Part shown: positions 1 to 8,776 of the stretch, in pieces
Layout of the letters: each line of letters begins with the position of its first letter
How positions within the stretch are numbered: the stretch's first letter is position 1
The notes under the pieces: model-generated
What the model was told of the DNA's origin: nothing
What the model saw: only the letters and a program-made list of their open reading frames with translations
The model's database searches: none
Position numbers and translations under genes: made by a program
Assembly (NCBI GenBank): GCA_964388275.1
Contig: CAYLZD010000045.1
Location: 1-22,981 of the forward strand
From: JARYLZ01 sp964388275
GTDB taxonomy: Bacteria; Bacteroidota; Ignavibacteria; SZUA-365
DNA length: 22,981 nucleotides
Reading direction: 5' to 3'

Positions 1-39
1 ACAGGTTTATATCCTCCAAATTTATTACATAGCAATATA

Positions 40-53
40 CCCCCCCCCCCCCC
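40..53. repeat. 14-C homopolymer run in non-coding DNA
   Basis: Fourteen consecutive C on the plus strand, in AT-rich sequence with no supported reading frame. No gene starts immediately downstream on the plus strand; the next gene (220-1665) points towards it and ends at 220. The run could be a slippage-prone tract or simply a spot where the assembly is unreliable. Confidence 0.9.
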
Positions 54-73
54 GACAAATGCAAGGGGCGCCG

Positions 74-98
74 GACGTTGGACGGGAGACGTTGGACG
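74..98. repeat. Tandem GACGTTGGACG repeat, 14-bp period
   Basis: The 11-mer GACGTTGGACG occurs at 74-84 and again at 88-98, separated by GGA. It belongs to the non-coding stretch downstream of the dehydrogenase gene. I see no coding role. Confidence 0.75.
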
Positions 99-109
99 CA
101 AACGCCAAC

Positions 110-144
110 TTCACCCTTCACCCTTCACTCTTCACCCTTCACCC
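110..144. repeat. Five tandem TTCACCC heptamers
   Basis: Five head-to-tail heptamers; the third (124-130) reads TTCACTC, the others TTCACCC. The array sits about 75 bp past the stop codon of the minus-strand dehydrogenase gene. A 7-bp unit cannot keep a frame, and no supported gene covers it. The rest of 1-219 shows no gene, RNA or convincing terminator. Confidence 0.85.
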
Positions 145-219
145 TTCTCCGGGACTCAGTCATTCTTCATCTTCCAGGCCGCTCAGATAAGCGATATCAT
201 CCATGCCGAAACCGCTTCT

Positions 220-1665
220 TTAATCCAGCACAACAGGCCTTGTCAATGTTACACCCGCGGCGCTCAGCCGAAGGAAATATGTTCCCGGCGGTAGCCTGCC
301 TCCATCGAGCTTGACCCGATTCACGCCGGAATCGAAGCGGTGTTCTGCAATGACCGCAGCCTCGCGGCCCAATGCGTCGGTCAGGACTATGCGCACGTTC
401 GCGGCTTCGGCAAGCGAGAAGGATATCAACGCGCCACTCTCCCCGACCGGATGCGGATACGGCGCGTCGAGCCGTACGTAGGCGGGTTTCAATCTGTCGG
501 ATATGCCAGTAGCGCCCGGTTTGAACCGGTGAATGCCGCCGCCTCCGTTGAAAGCGCATATATACAATTCCCCGGTCTCGTCCATGCCGAAAGACGAGAT
601 GTTCAGGCCTGATGAAGCAATCTGTTCGTTCGCGATGCTCCCGCCTTCTTCGTAAGACAGCGCCCAGATGCTCCCGGAACCGAAATCCCCGTAAATGTAT
701 TTGCCTTTGAGTTCAGGATTGCGGACTCCGTAATACACATATCCGCCCGTCACGGAAACACCCAGAGAGCGTCCGTATTCAGCTACCGGCTTCACGAGTC
801 CGGCCGTGTCGCAGCCGGCCGGCGGCTGGAAGCACTGGCTGCCCTCCATTACGTTCCAGCCGTAATTCTTTCCCTTCTCGATGATGTTGATTTCCTCGAA
901 CCTGTTCTGTCCGACATCACCCGTCCACAGTCTGCCCGTCCGCGCATCGAAGCTGAAGCGCCAGGGATTGCGAAGTCCCCAGGCGAAGATCTCCTCCCTG
1001 AATCCCGCATCGTTGTTTGCCAACGGATTGTCCGCCGGAATGGAATACTCGCGGCCGCCGGAAGTTTTATCCACGTCGATGCGGAGGATTTTACCCAGGA
1101 GATTGCGGCGGTTCTGACCGTTCCCCTGCGGATCGCCTCCCGAACCGCCGTCTCCCGTTGCAATGTACAGATAGCCGTCGGGACCGAAAGCGATTTGACC
1201 GCCGTTATGATTGCTGAAAGGTTGTTCGAAAGTCAGAATGATTTTTTCGTTGGCTGCATCCGCGATATCCGGATCGGGTGAAGCGGTGAAGCGCGACACC
1301 ACAGTTCTGCGAGGTGAAGCGGCAGTGTAATTGACGTAGAAAAAGCCGTTGTTCCGGTAGTCCGGATGGAAGGCCAGTCCCAGCAGCCCCTCCTCGCCGC
1401 CGCTGTTCACGCGGTCGCGAATGTCCAGAAAAACAGCCCCATTTTCAACATCAGGCCTGTTTTCGAAGACAAGTATCACGCCTCTCTGCTCAACCACAAA
1501 TATACGGTTCGAGCCGTCGCCCGCATGCTGCAGATCGACGGGATTGATGAAGGACAGGTTGGGGAAAGCGGGCTCGGTCGGCATGTTGCTTTGCGCAACG
1601 GCGGAAGCGTTGAGCGACCAATAACACGCTGAGGCGGTCGCAACGGCCAATATATTTTTTAACAC
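220..1665 (-). CDS. Secreted PQQ-type sugar dehydrogenase with T9SS sorting tail
   Basis: Member of the glucose/sorbosone dehydrogenase beta-propeller family, whose members oxidise sugars with PQQ in the periplasm or outside the cell. Seen: propeller signatures such as GLLGLAFHPDY, NHNGGQIAFGPDG, YIATGDGGSGGDPQ, FAWGLRNPWRFSFD and GDVGQNRFEEIN. I chose GTG at 1665 because AAGGAA (1673-1678) lies 7 nt upstream and the protein then opens with a good signal peptide (residues 1-24, cleavage after AVA), giving 481 residues. The frame is open to 2013, but that extension has no signal character and overlaps the divergent helicase gene. Residues about 396-481 (motifs PYPHPV, TDALGREA, LPPGTYFLRL) match the type A sorting domain used by the type IX secretion system, so export to the surface or medium is inferred. 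The exact substrate, and whether PQQ is really bound, cannot be read. Confidence 0.88.
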   Translation of the reverse strand: MLKNILAVATASACYWSLNASAVAQSNMPTEPAFPNLSFINPVDLQHAGDGSNRIFVVEQRGVILVFENRPDVENGAVFLDIRDRVNSGGEEGLLGLAFHPDYRNNGFFYVNYTAASPRRTVVSRFTASPDPDIADAANEKIILTFEQPFSNHNGGQIAFGPDGYLYIATGDGGSGGDPQGNGQNRRNLLGKILRIDVDKTSGGREYSIPADNPLANNDAGFREEIFAWGLRNPWRFSFDARTGRLWTGDVGQNRFEEINIIEKGKNYGWNVMEGSQCFQPPAGCDTAGLVKPVAEYGRSLGVSVTGGYVYYGVRNPELKGKYIYGDFGSGSIWALSYEEGGSIANEQIASSGLNISSFGMDETGELYICAFNGGGGIHRFKPGATGISDRLKPAYVRLDAPYPHPVGESGALISFSLAEAANVRIVLTDALGREAAVIAEHRFDSGVNRVKLDGGRLPPGTYFLRLSAAGVTLTRPVVLD

Positions 1666-1851
1666 TGGAATGTTCCTTTCATCATCTTCCATCCTGAATG
1701 GTATTCCATAATAAACGGAAGTCGCGTGAGAAACGTTCGCGATGCCACTCGAGGAGCGGTCTTGATTGACGGGGAATTTGCGGTTTGGCTTGATATGCCT
1801 CGGTGTGGTAGTTTTGACTTTGTATACTTTTTCCATAACGAAATGTCCTAA

Positions 1852-4800
1852 CCGATCACCAACAGCGGACTCCGCGACAACCACACGAGAGGAACAGTCG
1901 CCGACTTTCTGCGGGTAAAGAGCCGGAGCGGCTCGAAGCTGTCCATCGTCTCGGCCTACTTCACAATTTACGCCTACGACGCGCTTAAGGCGGAACTCGA
2001 TCGCATCGAGCACCTCGACTTCCTCTTCGGCGAACCATCGTTTGTCAACAAGCTCGACCCGGCCAGGACAGAGAAGAAGGCCTTCATCATCGACGCCGAT
2101 GGCTTGGAACTCTCGAACAAACTACAGCAAAAGCGCGCCGCCAGGGAGTGCGCTGATTGGATCGAGCGCAAGGTGGACATCAAGACCATCAAGCAATCCA
2201 ATCTCCTTCACGGAAAAATGTATCACGTAGCCACCGCCGGCGTGGAAGACGCAATTATTGGCAGTTCCAACTTTACGGTGCGCGGGCTCGGCCTCGGCAG
2301 TTCGGGCAATAACATCGAGCTGAACCTAATAGTAGACGGAAACCGCGATCGTCAGGAACTCAAGCAATGGTTCGATGAGCTTTGGGGCAATGAGGTGCTG
2401 GTAAAGGACGTGAAGCAGGACGTTCTGAACTATCTCAAGCAACTCTACGAGAACAACACGCCGGAGTTTATCTACTACAAGACACTCTATCACATTTTCG
2501 TAAAGTTCCTCGGCGACGCCGGCAGGACCGATTCGGACTTGGGCAAGACCAGCCTCTTCGAGACTGAAATCTGGAAAGCGCTTTTCGAATTTCAGAAGGA
2601 CGGCGCGAAAGGGGCAATCAACAAAATTCTCCGGCACAATGGCTGCATCATCGCCGACAGTGTCGGCCTTGGGAAGACCTATGAGGCGCTCGCCGTCATG
2701 AAATACTTCGAGCTGAAGAACGAGCGCGTCCTCGTTCTCTGCCCGAAAAAACTGCGCGACAACTGGACAGTGTACACAGTCAACAACATACTCAATCCTT
2801 TCCTCTCCGACCGCTTCCGTTACGACGTCGTTTCCCACACGGACCTCAGCCGCGAGACCGGCTTCACGGGCGACATCAATCTGGCGACGCATAACTGGGG
2901 CAATTACGACCTCGTCGTCATCGACGAATCGCACAACTTCCGCAACAACACGCCCGGCAAGAAGGACGAGGATGGAAACCTCATCCGCAAGAGCCGATAT
3001 CAGAGGCTCATGGAGGACATCGTCAAATCTGGTGTTCGCAGCAAAGTGCTTCTGATCTCGGCTACACCGGTCAACAACGATCTCAAGGACCTCCGAAACC
3101 AACTGTACTTCCTCATCGAGAACCGCGACGACGCTTTCGCGGAATCCATCGGCGTCGGCAGCCTGAAGGAAACTCTCGCAACTGCGCAAAAGGTTTTCTC
3201 CACCTGGGCGAAAAAGCAAACCCACGAGCGCAAGACCGGCGAACTGCTCGAAAAGCTCAACGCCGCCTTCTTCAAACTCCTGGACGAAATCACCATCGCC
3301 CGTTCGCGGAAGCATATCAATAAATACTACAAGGCCGCCATCGCCAAACTCGGCGGCTTCCCTAAGCGCGAGAAACCCGTTTCCATTTATCCCGAAATCG
3401 ACCTTCGAGGACGCTTCCTTTCCTACGACAAGCTCAACGACGAAATCGCCGGCTACACACTCGCGCTGTTCAACCCGTCACGTTTTGTGATGACAGAGCA
3501 CAAGGCCGGTTATGAGAAGAAGGGCGCTTTTCCGTTTACGCAGGCCCAGCGTGAAACCTTCCTTATCGGCATGATGAAGGTGAACTTTCTCAAGCGCCTT
3601 GAAAGCTCCGTGAAGTCGTTCGAAATAACGATGGAGCGCACCATAGCCAAGATCGAAGAGCTCGAAAGGAAGATCAAATATTTCCAGAACTTGCCGGAGC
3701 AGAATCAAGGATCCGAGGAGCTGGAACTGGAGCTCGACAATCCCGGCCACGATGAAGAACTGGAAGACGCCATGCAAGTCGGCGGTAAATTGAAGTTCCG
3801 TTTGAACCATCTCCGCCTCGATGGTGAAGACGGCTGGTTAAAAGCGCTCAAGCATGACAAGGACCAACTCCGAATACTCTACAATGCCGCGCGGGATGTC
3901 ACACCACAGACCGACGCCAAACTCGCCGATCTGAAGACACTCATCGCGGCGAAGGTTACCAAGCCCGGCACGAACAAGCTGGGCGAGCCGAACCGGAAGG
4001 TTCTCGTGTTCACCGCATTCGCCGACACCGCCACCTACCTTTACGAGTCGCTTCTCGATTGGGGCCGCAAGGAACTCGGCATTCACATGGCGCTCGTCTG
4101 CGGCGGCGGCGACACCCGCAGCACGTTCGGCGAAACCGCCTACGACCAGATCCTCACCAACTTTTCCCCGCGGGCCAAACACCGCGCGAAAATCACATCG
4201 ATGCCGCAACAGGGCGAGATCGATCTCCTCATCGCCACCGACTGTATCAGCGAAGGCCAGAACCTTCAGGACTGCGATTATCTAATCAACTACGACATCC
4301 ACTGGAATCCCGTCCGCATCATACAGCGCTTTGGACGTATCGACCGGATCGGAAGCGTCAACCCGGCTGTCCACCTCGTGAACTTTTGGCCCACCGAGGA
4401 CCTCAACAAATACATCAACCTCAAGAACCGAGTCGAAGCCCGCATGGCTCTCGTGGATCTGACAGCCACCTTTGAAGACAACGTGCTCAAGAAAGACGAG
4501 ATCGAAGAAATCATCTCCGACGATCTCCGGTATCGCGACAAGCAACTCCTGCGCCTCAAGGATGAAGTGCTCGACCTGGAGGACTTCGGCGAGAGCGTCT
4601 CGCTCACCGAGTTCACCCTCGACGACTTCCGCCTCGAACTACTGAAATACATCGAGGCCAACAAGGCCGCTCTCGAAGACGCCCCCTTCGGACTCTACAC
4701 CTGCGTCCCACCGCATCCCGACTACAAGGTTATAGGGCCGGGTGTCATTTTCTGCTTCCGCATGGATACCATTCGAGGCGTCGTCACCGACACCAAGCCC

Positions 4801-5178
4801 GCGCCCAGCGAATCAATCAATCCGCTCCATCCCTGCCTCCTCTGTTACGTCCTGGATGACGGCAACGTCCGCTTCGGTTTCGCACACCCGAAACAGATTC
4901 TGGACATCTACCGCATTCTCTGTTCCGGTAAAGCGGAAGCCTACAGCCGGCTCTGCGACATGTTCGACCAGGAGACGAACCACGGCAACGATATGAAGGC
5001 GTACGACACGCTTATGCAAAAGGCGGTGGCTTCCCTCGCCTCCACCTTCCGCCGACGCGCCGCCTCCGGCCTCCAATCCGGCCGCGGCTTCGTTCTGCCG
5101 GATGCCCAGGAACAGATCCACGAAAAGACCGGCCTCGAACTTGTGACCTGGCTCGTCATCAAGGAGGACAACGCGTGA
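1852..5178 (+). CDS. SNF2-type helicase with N-terminal PLD-like domain; start missing
   Basis: Large ATP-dependent DNA translocase/helicase-like protein, the first gene of a three-gene module. The frame is open from 1852 (after TAA at 1849). Family-like sequence already begins at ITNSGLRDNHTRG (from 1855), but the first ATG/GTG/TTG in frame is TTG at 2104. ATG 1843-TCC-TAA lies immediately upstream in the same frame, suggesting a nonsense change at codon 3. Numbered from TTG 2104 (1024 residues): PLD-like HxK motif LHGKMYHV near residue 36 with GSSNFT after it; Walker A ADSVGLGKT at 184-192; Walker B DESH at 274-277; motif III SATPVNN near 319; motif VI QRFGRIDRIG near 741. Starting at 2104 would drop 83 residues of the PLD-like domain. 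The 3' end (GTGA) overlaps the next gene by 4 bp. The helicase identity is firm; a role in restriction or phage defence is inferred from its neighbours. Confidence 0.87.
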   Translation, partial: PITNSGLRDNHTRGTVADFLRVKSRSGSKLSIVSAYFTIYAYDALKAELDRIEHLDFLFGEPSFVNKLDPARTEKKAFIIDADGLELSNKLQQKRAARECADWIERKVDIKTIKQSNLLHGKMYHVATAGVEDAIIGSSNFTVRGLGLGSSGNNIELNLIVDGNRDRQELKQWFDELWGNEVLVKDVKQDVLNYLKQLYENNTPEFIYYKTLYHIFVKFLGDAGRTDSDLGKTSLFETEIWKALFEFQKDGAKGAINKILRHNGCIIADSVGLGKTYEALAVMKYFELKNERVLVLCPKKLRDNWTVYTVNNILNPFLSDRFRYDVVSHTDLSRETGFTGDINLATHNWGNYDLVVIDESHNFRNNTPGKKDEDGNLIRKSRYQRLMEDIVKSGVRSKVLLISATPVNNDLKDLRNQLYFLIENRDDAFAESIGVGSLKETLATAQKVFSTWAKKQTHERKTGELLEKLNAAFFKLLDEITIARSRKHINKYYKAAIAKLGGFPKREKPVSIYPEIDLRGRFLSYDKLNDEIAGYTLALFNPSRFVMTEHKAGYEKKGAFPFTQAQRETFLIGMMKVNFLKRLESSVKSFEITMERTIAKIEELERKIKYFQNLPEQNQGSEELELELDNPGHDEELEDAMQVGGKLKFRLNHLRLDGEDGWLKALKHDKDQLRILYNAARDVTPQTDAKLADLKTLIAAKVTKPGTNKLGEPNRKVLVFTAFADTATYLYESLLDWGRKELGIHMALVCGGGDTRSTFGETAYDQILTNFSPRAKHRAKITSMPQQGEIDLLIATDCISEGQNLQDCDYLINYDIHWNPVRIIQRFGRIDRIGSVNPAVHLVNFWPTEDLNKYINLKNRVEARMALVDLTATFEDNVLKKDEIEEIISDDLRYRDKQLLRLKDEVLDLEDFGESVSLTEFTLDDFRLELLKYIEANKAALEDAPFGLYTCVPPHPDYKVIGPGVIFCFRMDTIRGVVTDTKPAPSESINPLHPCLLCYVLDDGNVRFGFAHPKQILDIYRILCSGKAEAYSRLCDMFDQETNHGNDMKAYDTLMQKAVASLASTFRRRAASGLQSGRGFVLPDAQEQIHEKTGLELVTWLVIKEDNA

Positions 5179-6308
5179 GCAAACATTCCGATGTGTTCGA
5201 CCGGATTGCACTCATCCTGGAACTCGCTCGCTCAGCGATTTCACGCACCGTAAATACAACTCAGGTTGTCGCCAATTGGCTCGTGGGCCGGGAGCTTGTC
5301 GAGGAGGAACAGTCAGGTAGGAGAAAGGCCCGTTATGGAGATGAGCTTCTCCGCTCCATCGCCGAACGGCTTCAAGCAACTTTTGGAGGTGGCTATAGTC
5401 ACACCAATCTCAAACTGTTCCGGCAGTTTTACCGGGAGTATCCCAACCTGCTGGATGGCCCGATGGGTCACACGCTGCGTGACCAATTCCATGCCGGAGC
5501 GCCGGATTCCGTATCCGGGATCGCGAAGGTTTCACAGGATCCTTCCGCGATTGGTCACGCGGTGTGTGACCAATCGTGGATGCCGGGATTGCTTCATCCG
5601 GCTTTAGCCTGGTCACTCTATCGGCAGCTTATCAAAGTGGATTCCCAAGATGCCCGCGCCTTTTACGAAATTGAGGCAATCAATAATAACTGGACCGCCC
5701 GGGAACTGGAACGGCAGATAAACAGTCTGCTTTTTGAGCGTCTCGCGAAGAGCAAGGACAAGGCCGGCCTCATGAAACTCGTAACTAAAGGTCAGGAAGT
5801 AGCTTCCGCGGTCGACGTTTTCAAGGATCCGGTTGTTATCGAGTTTCTCGGCCTGCCGGAATCACATCGGCTTGTGGAATCAGACTTGGAGCAGGCGCTT
5901 ATCAACAACCTGCAAGACTTCCTGCTGGAACTCGGCAAAGGCTTTGCATTCGTGTCACGGCAAGAGCGCATCACCTTGGATGGAGATCATTTCTACATCG
6001 ACCTCGTTTTTTACCACACGATTCTGAAGTGTTTCGTTTTGATTGATCTCAAGGTGGGCAAGCTTACCCACGGTGACCTCGGCCAGATGCAACTCTACGC
6101 CAATTATTTTAACCACGAACGCAGAACGGAAGGCGACAATCCAACACTCGGGCTCATACTGTGCACAGATAAAAACGAGGCTGTGGTGAAATATCTCCTG
6201 GGCCCGGGCCAATCGCAAAAGATCTTCACCAGTCGATACAAGCTTCACCTGCCCACCGAGGCCGAATTGACCGCGGAACTGAAACGGGAACTAAAAGAGA
6301 TTCTCTGA
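5175..6308 (+). CDS. DUF1016/YhcG-type PDDEXK nuclease-like protein
   Basis: 377 residues. The start is GTG inside the GTGA overlap with the helicase stop, with AAGGAGG at 5161-5167, 7 nt upstream: strong translational coupling. The N-terminal part (about 10-95) is the DUF1016 region (VVANWLVGRELVEEEQ, YSHTNLKLFRQFY). The C-terminal part carries a PDDEXK-like core: FYIDLVFY with D276, then VLIDLKVG with D291 and K293, then QMQLYANYF. Members of this family are predicted nucleases, often found beside restriction-modification genes. Residues about 97-145, between FRQFY and LAWSLYRQL, form an insert built around two copies of a palindromic DNA repeat that encode GHTLRDQ and GHAVCDQ. The gene ends TGATG, sharing one base with the methyltransferase start. 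Catalytic activity and target are not shown by the sequence. Confidence 0.88.
   Translation: MSKHSDVFDRIALILELARSAISRTVNTTQVVANWLVGRELVEEEQSGRRKARYGDELLRSIAERLQATFGGGYSHTNLKLFRQFYREYPNLLDGPMGHTLRDQFHAGAPDSVSGIAKVSQDPSAIGHAVCDQSWMPGLLHPALAWSLYRQLIKVDSQDARAFYEIEAINNNWTARELERQINSLLFERLAKSKDKAGLMKLVTKGQEVASAVDVFKDPVVIEFLGLPESHRLVESDLEQALINNLQDFLLELGKGFAFVSRQERITLDGDHFYIDLVFYHTILKCFVLIDLKVGKLTHGDLGQMQLYANYFNHERRTEGDNPTLGLILCTDKNEAVVKYLLGPGQSQKIFTSRYKLHLPTEAELTAELKRELKEIL
5463..5574. repeat. Two in-frame palindromic repeats inside the nuclease gene
   Basis: Copy 2 (5550-5574) is a perfect 9-bp inverted repeat, ATTGGTCAC and GTGACCAAT, around a 7-nt spacer. Copy 1 (5463-5487) has the same arms with one mismatch (ATGGGTCAC) and a different 7-nt spacer. 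The copies are 87 bp apart, exactly 29 codons, so both are read in the same frame and give similar peptides (GHTLRDQ, GHAVCDQ). Each is followed by a related ATGCCGG segment. The surrounding gene stays open. Confidence 0.88.
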
Positions 6309-8776
6309 TGCCCGGTCCCGAACTTCGCGCCACGATTCCCGCCGCGCTTCTGCGGATTAAAACCGGGCCGCTTAAAGACTCCGTGCGCCGGCTTCTCGCC
6401 GAGCTCGGCTATAGGAGCGACAAGTTCATCGCGGGCTCAGCCTCTTCGCCGCAGGCATTCCTCGATCTCTTCGCCTCCGGCCACGCCTTCGATAAGGCCA
6501 AAGCCCTTTTCGCTGATTGGAAATCCGCCGACCTCCTCTTCCAGCTCACCGACCAGGAACTCAGCCGCGAATCCAATCTCTTTACCGACGACTCAGTCCA
6601 GCGCGGCCTGCTGAAATCGTACATCTTCATCGCCATAGAGCTGAAGGGCGGCGATTACCCGCGCGGCAGATTTTCCTCCATCACCCGGCAGCTCAACCGC
6701 CTCTTCCCCATGCCCGTCATGGCGATTTTCAAACACGGGGATCGGCTCACCATCGCCGTCATCAACCGGCGGCGGAGCAAGATCGACGAAAACAAGGACG
6801 TCCTTGAAAAGACGACGCTCATTCGGGACATCTCCATCACCAATCCCCATCGCGGCCACCTCGACATCATCGCCTCGCTTGCGCTTTCCGAACTCAAGCA
6901 TCCGAAGAAGCTTCCCATTCAGGACTTCGATACCCTGCATGCCGCCTGGGAGCAGATTTTCAACACCGAGCTGCTCAACGAGCGCTTTTACAAGGAGCTT
7001 TCGAACTGGTATTTCTGGGCGCTGCCGCAGGTCGATTTCCCGGCCGACCTCGAGCCCGACGATGAAAAGCGCCGCGCCACCGGCCTCATACGTCTGCTCA
7101 CGCGCCTCATTTTTTGCTGGTTTCTCAAGGAAAAGGGCCTCATCCCCGAAAACCTGTTCCACCCGAGCGACATCATCAGGATACTCAAGGGCTTCGATCC
7201 CGAAAGCGAGACCAGCTCCGTCTACTATCAGGCCATACTGCAAAACCTGTTCTTCGCCACGCTCAATCAGCGCATGGGCAAGGACGGAAAGGGCAATCCA
7301 CACCGCGTGTTCGCCGCCGACGAAGGTTTCCTGAAGAACCGCATCACGTACGACGTAAACAATCTGTTCCGCTATGAAAAGCTCTTCGCGGTCACACAGG
7401 AAGAAGCGCTGGCCCTGTTTGCCGACATTCCGTTCCTCAATGGCGGGCTATTCGAATGCCTCGACCGAACGGAGGAGGGCAGCAATAAAAAGCGCTACCT
7501 CGACGGTTTCTCCCGCAACGCCAAGAAGCGCCCGCGCGTCCCCGACCGCCTCTTTTTCGACTCCGGCGAAACCGCCGACCTTTCCGAGGTCTACGGCGAC
7601 AGGAAGCGCAGGGCGGAAAAGGTCACCGGCCTCATCAACATCCTGAATCGCTACAAGTTCACAATCGTCGAGAACACCCCCATCGATCAGGAAATCGCTC
7701 TCGATCCCGAGCTTCTCGGCAAAGTCTTCGAAAACCTCCTCGCCTCCTACAACGAGGAAACCAAAACCACAGCCCGCAAGCAGACAGGGTCCTATTACAC
7801 CCCGCGCCCCATCGTGGAGTACATGGTGGACGAGTCCCTCAAGACCCATCTTTCCCGCATGCTTGTCGATAAAACCGGCATGAAGGAGGACGATGCCAAG
7901 GCCGGCCTCGATCTGCTCTTCACCTATACGGAAAAACAGCATCCCTTTGCCGAAACCGAAGTCGCAGCCCTCATCACCGCCATTGACGAGGTGAAAATTC
8001 TCGATCCCGCCTGCGGCTCAGGCGCCTTTCCCATGGGCGCCCTGCACAAACTCGTCTATATTCTCGGCAAGCTCGATCCCGACAACGAGCGCTGGAAGCA
8101 AACCCAGCTGCAGAAACTCGACTCCGCCCCCATGCGCGAGGAACTCGAGCGCGCCTTCGCCGACAACAACGACGATTACGGACGCAAGCTTTACCTCATA
8201 GAAAATTGCCTCTACGGCGTGGACATACAACCCATCGCAATACAGATCACCAAGCTCCGCTTCTTCATCTCACTCGTCTGCGACCAGAAAACCAACCGCG
8301 ACAAAGCGAAGAATCACGGCATACGCCCGCTGCCGAATCTGGAAACCAAGTTTGTTGCGGCGAATACACTGATCGGGTTGCCGGAGATGAATCAAACGGA
8401 GCTTGTTCCTCCTCGGGTTTACAAAATCGAAACGGAGATAGAAAATCTCTACCACAGCCATTTCTCCATCCAGCGCCGCGACCAGAAGCTCGCCGTTCAG
8501 AGTAAAGTAAAAGCGCTCCGCAAGGAAATGGCCGGCATTCTCGCCGGCAGCGTGATGACACCTGCGAAATCAAAGCATGTCGCCACGTGGGATCCCTTCG
8601 ACCCGCAATACTCCGCCGACTTCTTCGATCCTCATTGGATGTTTGGCGTCTCCGTGGCCCACGGCTTCGACATCACCATCGGCAATCCACCCTACGTTCG
8701 TGCCGACGAGCAGAGCGAAGCAAACATCGCCCAACGCAAAGCCATCCTCGCCAGCAAACAATACGAAACGCTCTGA
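6308..8776 (+). pseudogene. Eco57I-type adenine methyltransferase, N-terminal part, cut by TGA
   Basis: First 822 codons of a 1205-codon gene interrupted by in-frame TGA at 8774-8776. Residues about 95-175 (IELKGGDYPRGRF, SSITRQLNRLFPMPVM, VINRRRSKI) form a conserved N-terminal domain; the IELK pattern is reminiscent of nuclease folds, but I do not claim one. The methyltransferase core has the AdoMet-binding motif I DPACGSGAF at 566-574 and the catalytic NPPY at 793-796, typical of N6-adenine methyltransferases of the Eco57I/type IIG class. The reading frame continues unchanged past the TGA, with family-like sequence EKWDLFVPFLERSYKLL directly after it, so the break is a point nonsense codon and not a real C-terminus. 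This fragment would lack the rest of the catalytic fold and the target-recognition region. A sequencing error remains possible. Confidence 0.82.

Noticed and set aside
1666..2013. N-terminal extension of the minus-strand dehydrogenase up to 2013 or ATG 1836
   Set aside because: The GTG at 1665 has a better ribosome-binding site and starts a clean signal peptide; the extension overlaps the divergent helicase coding region.
8774..8776. Selenocysteine or TGA-as-Trp recoding in the methyltransferase
   Set aside because: TGA is the normal stop for neighbouring genes, no selenocysteine hairpin is evident after it, and the position does not call for a reactive residue.
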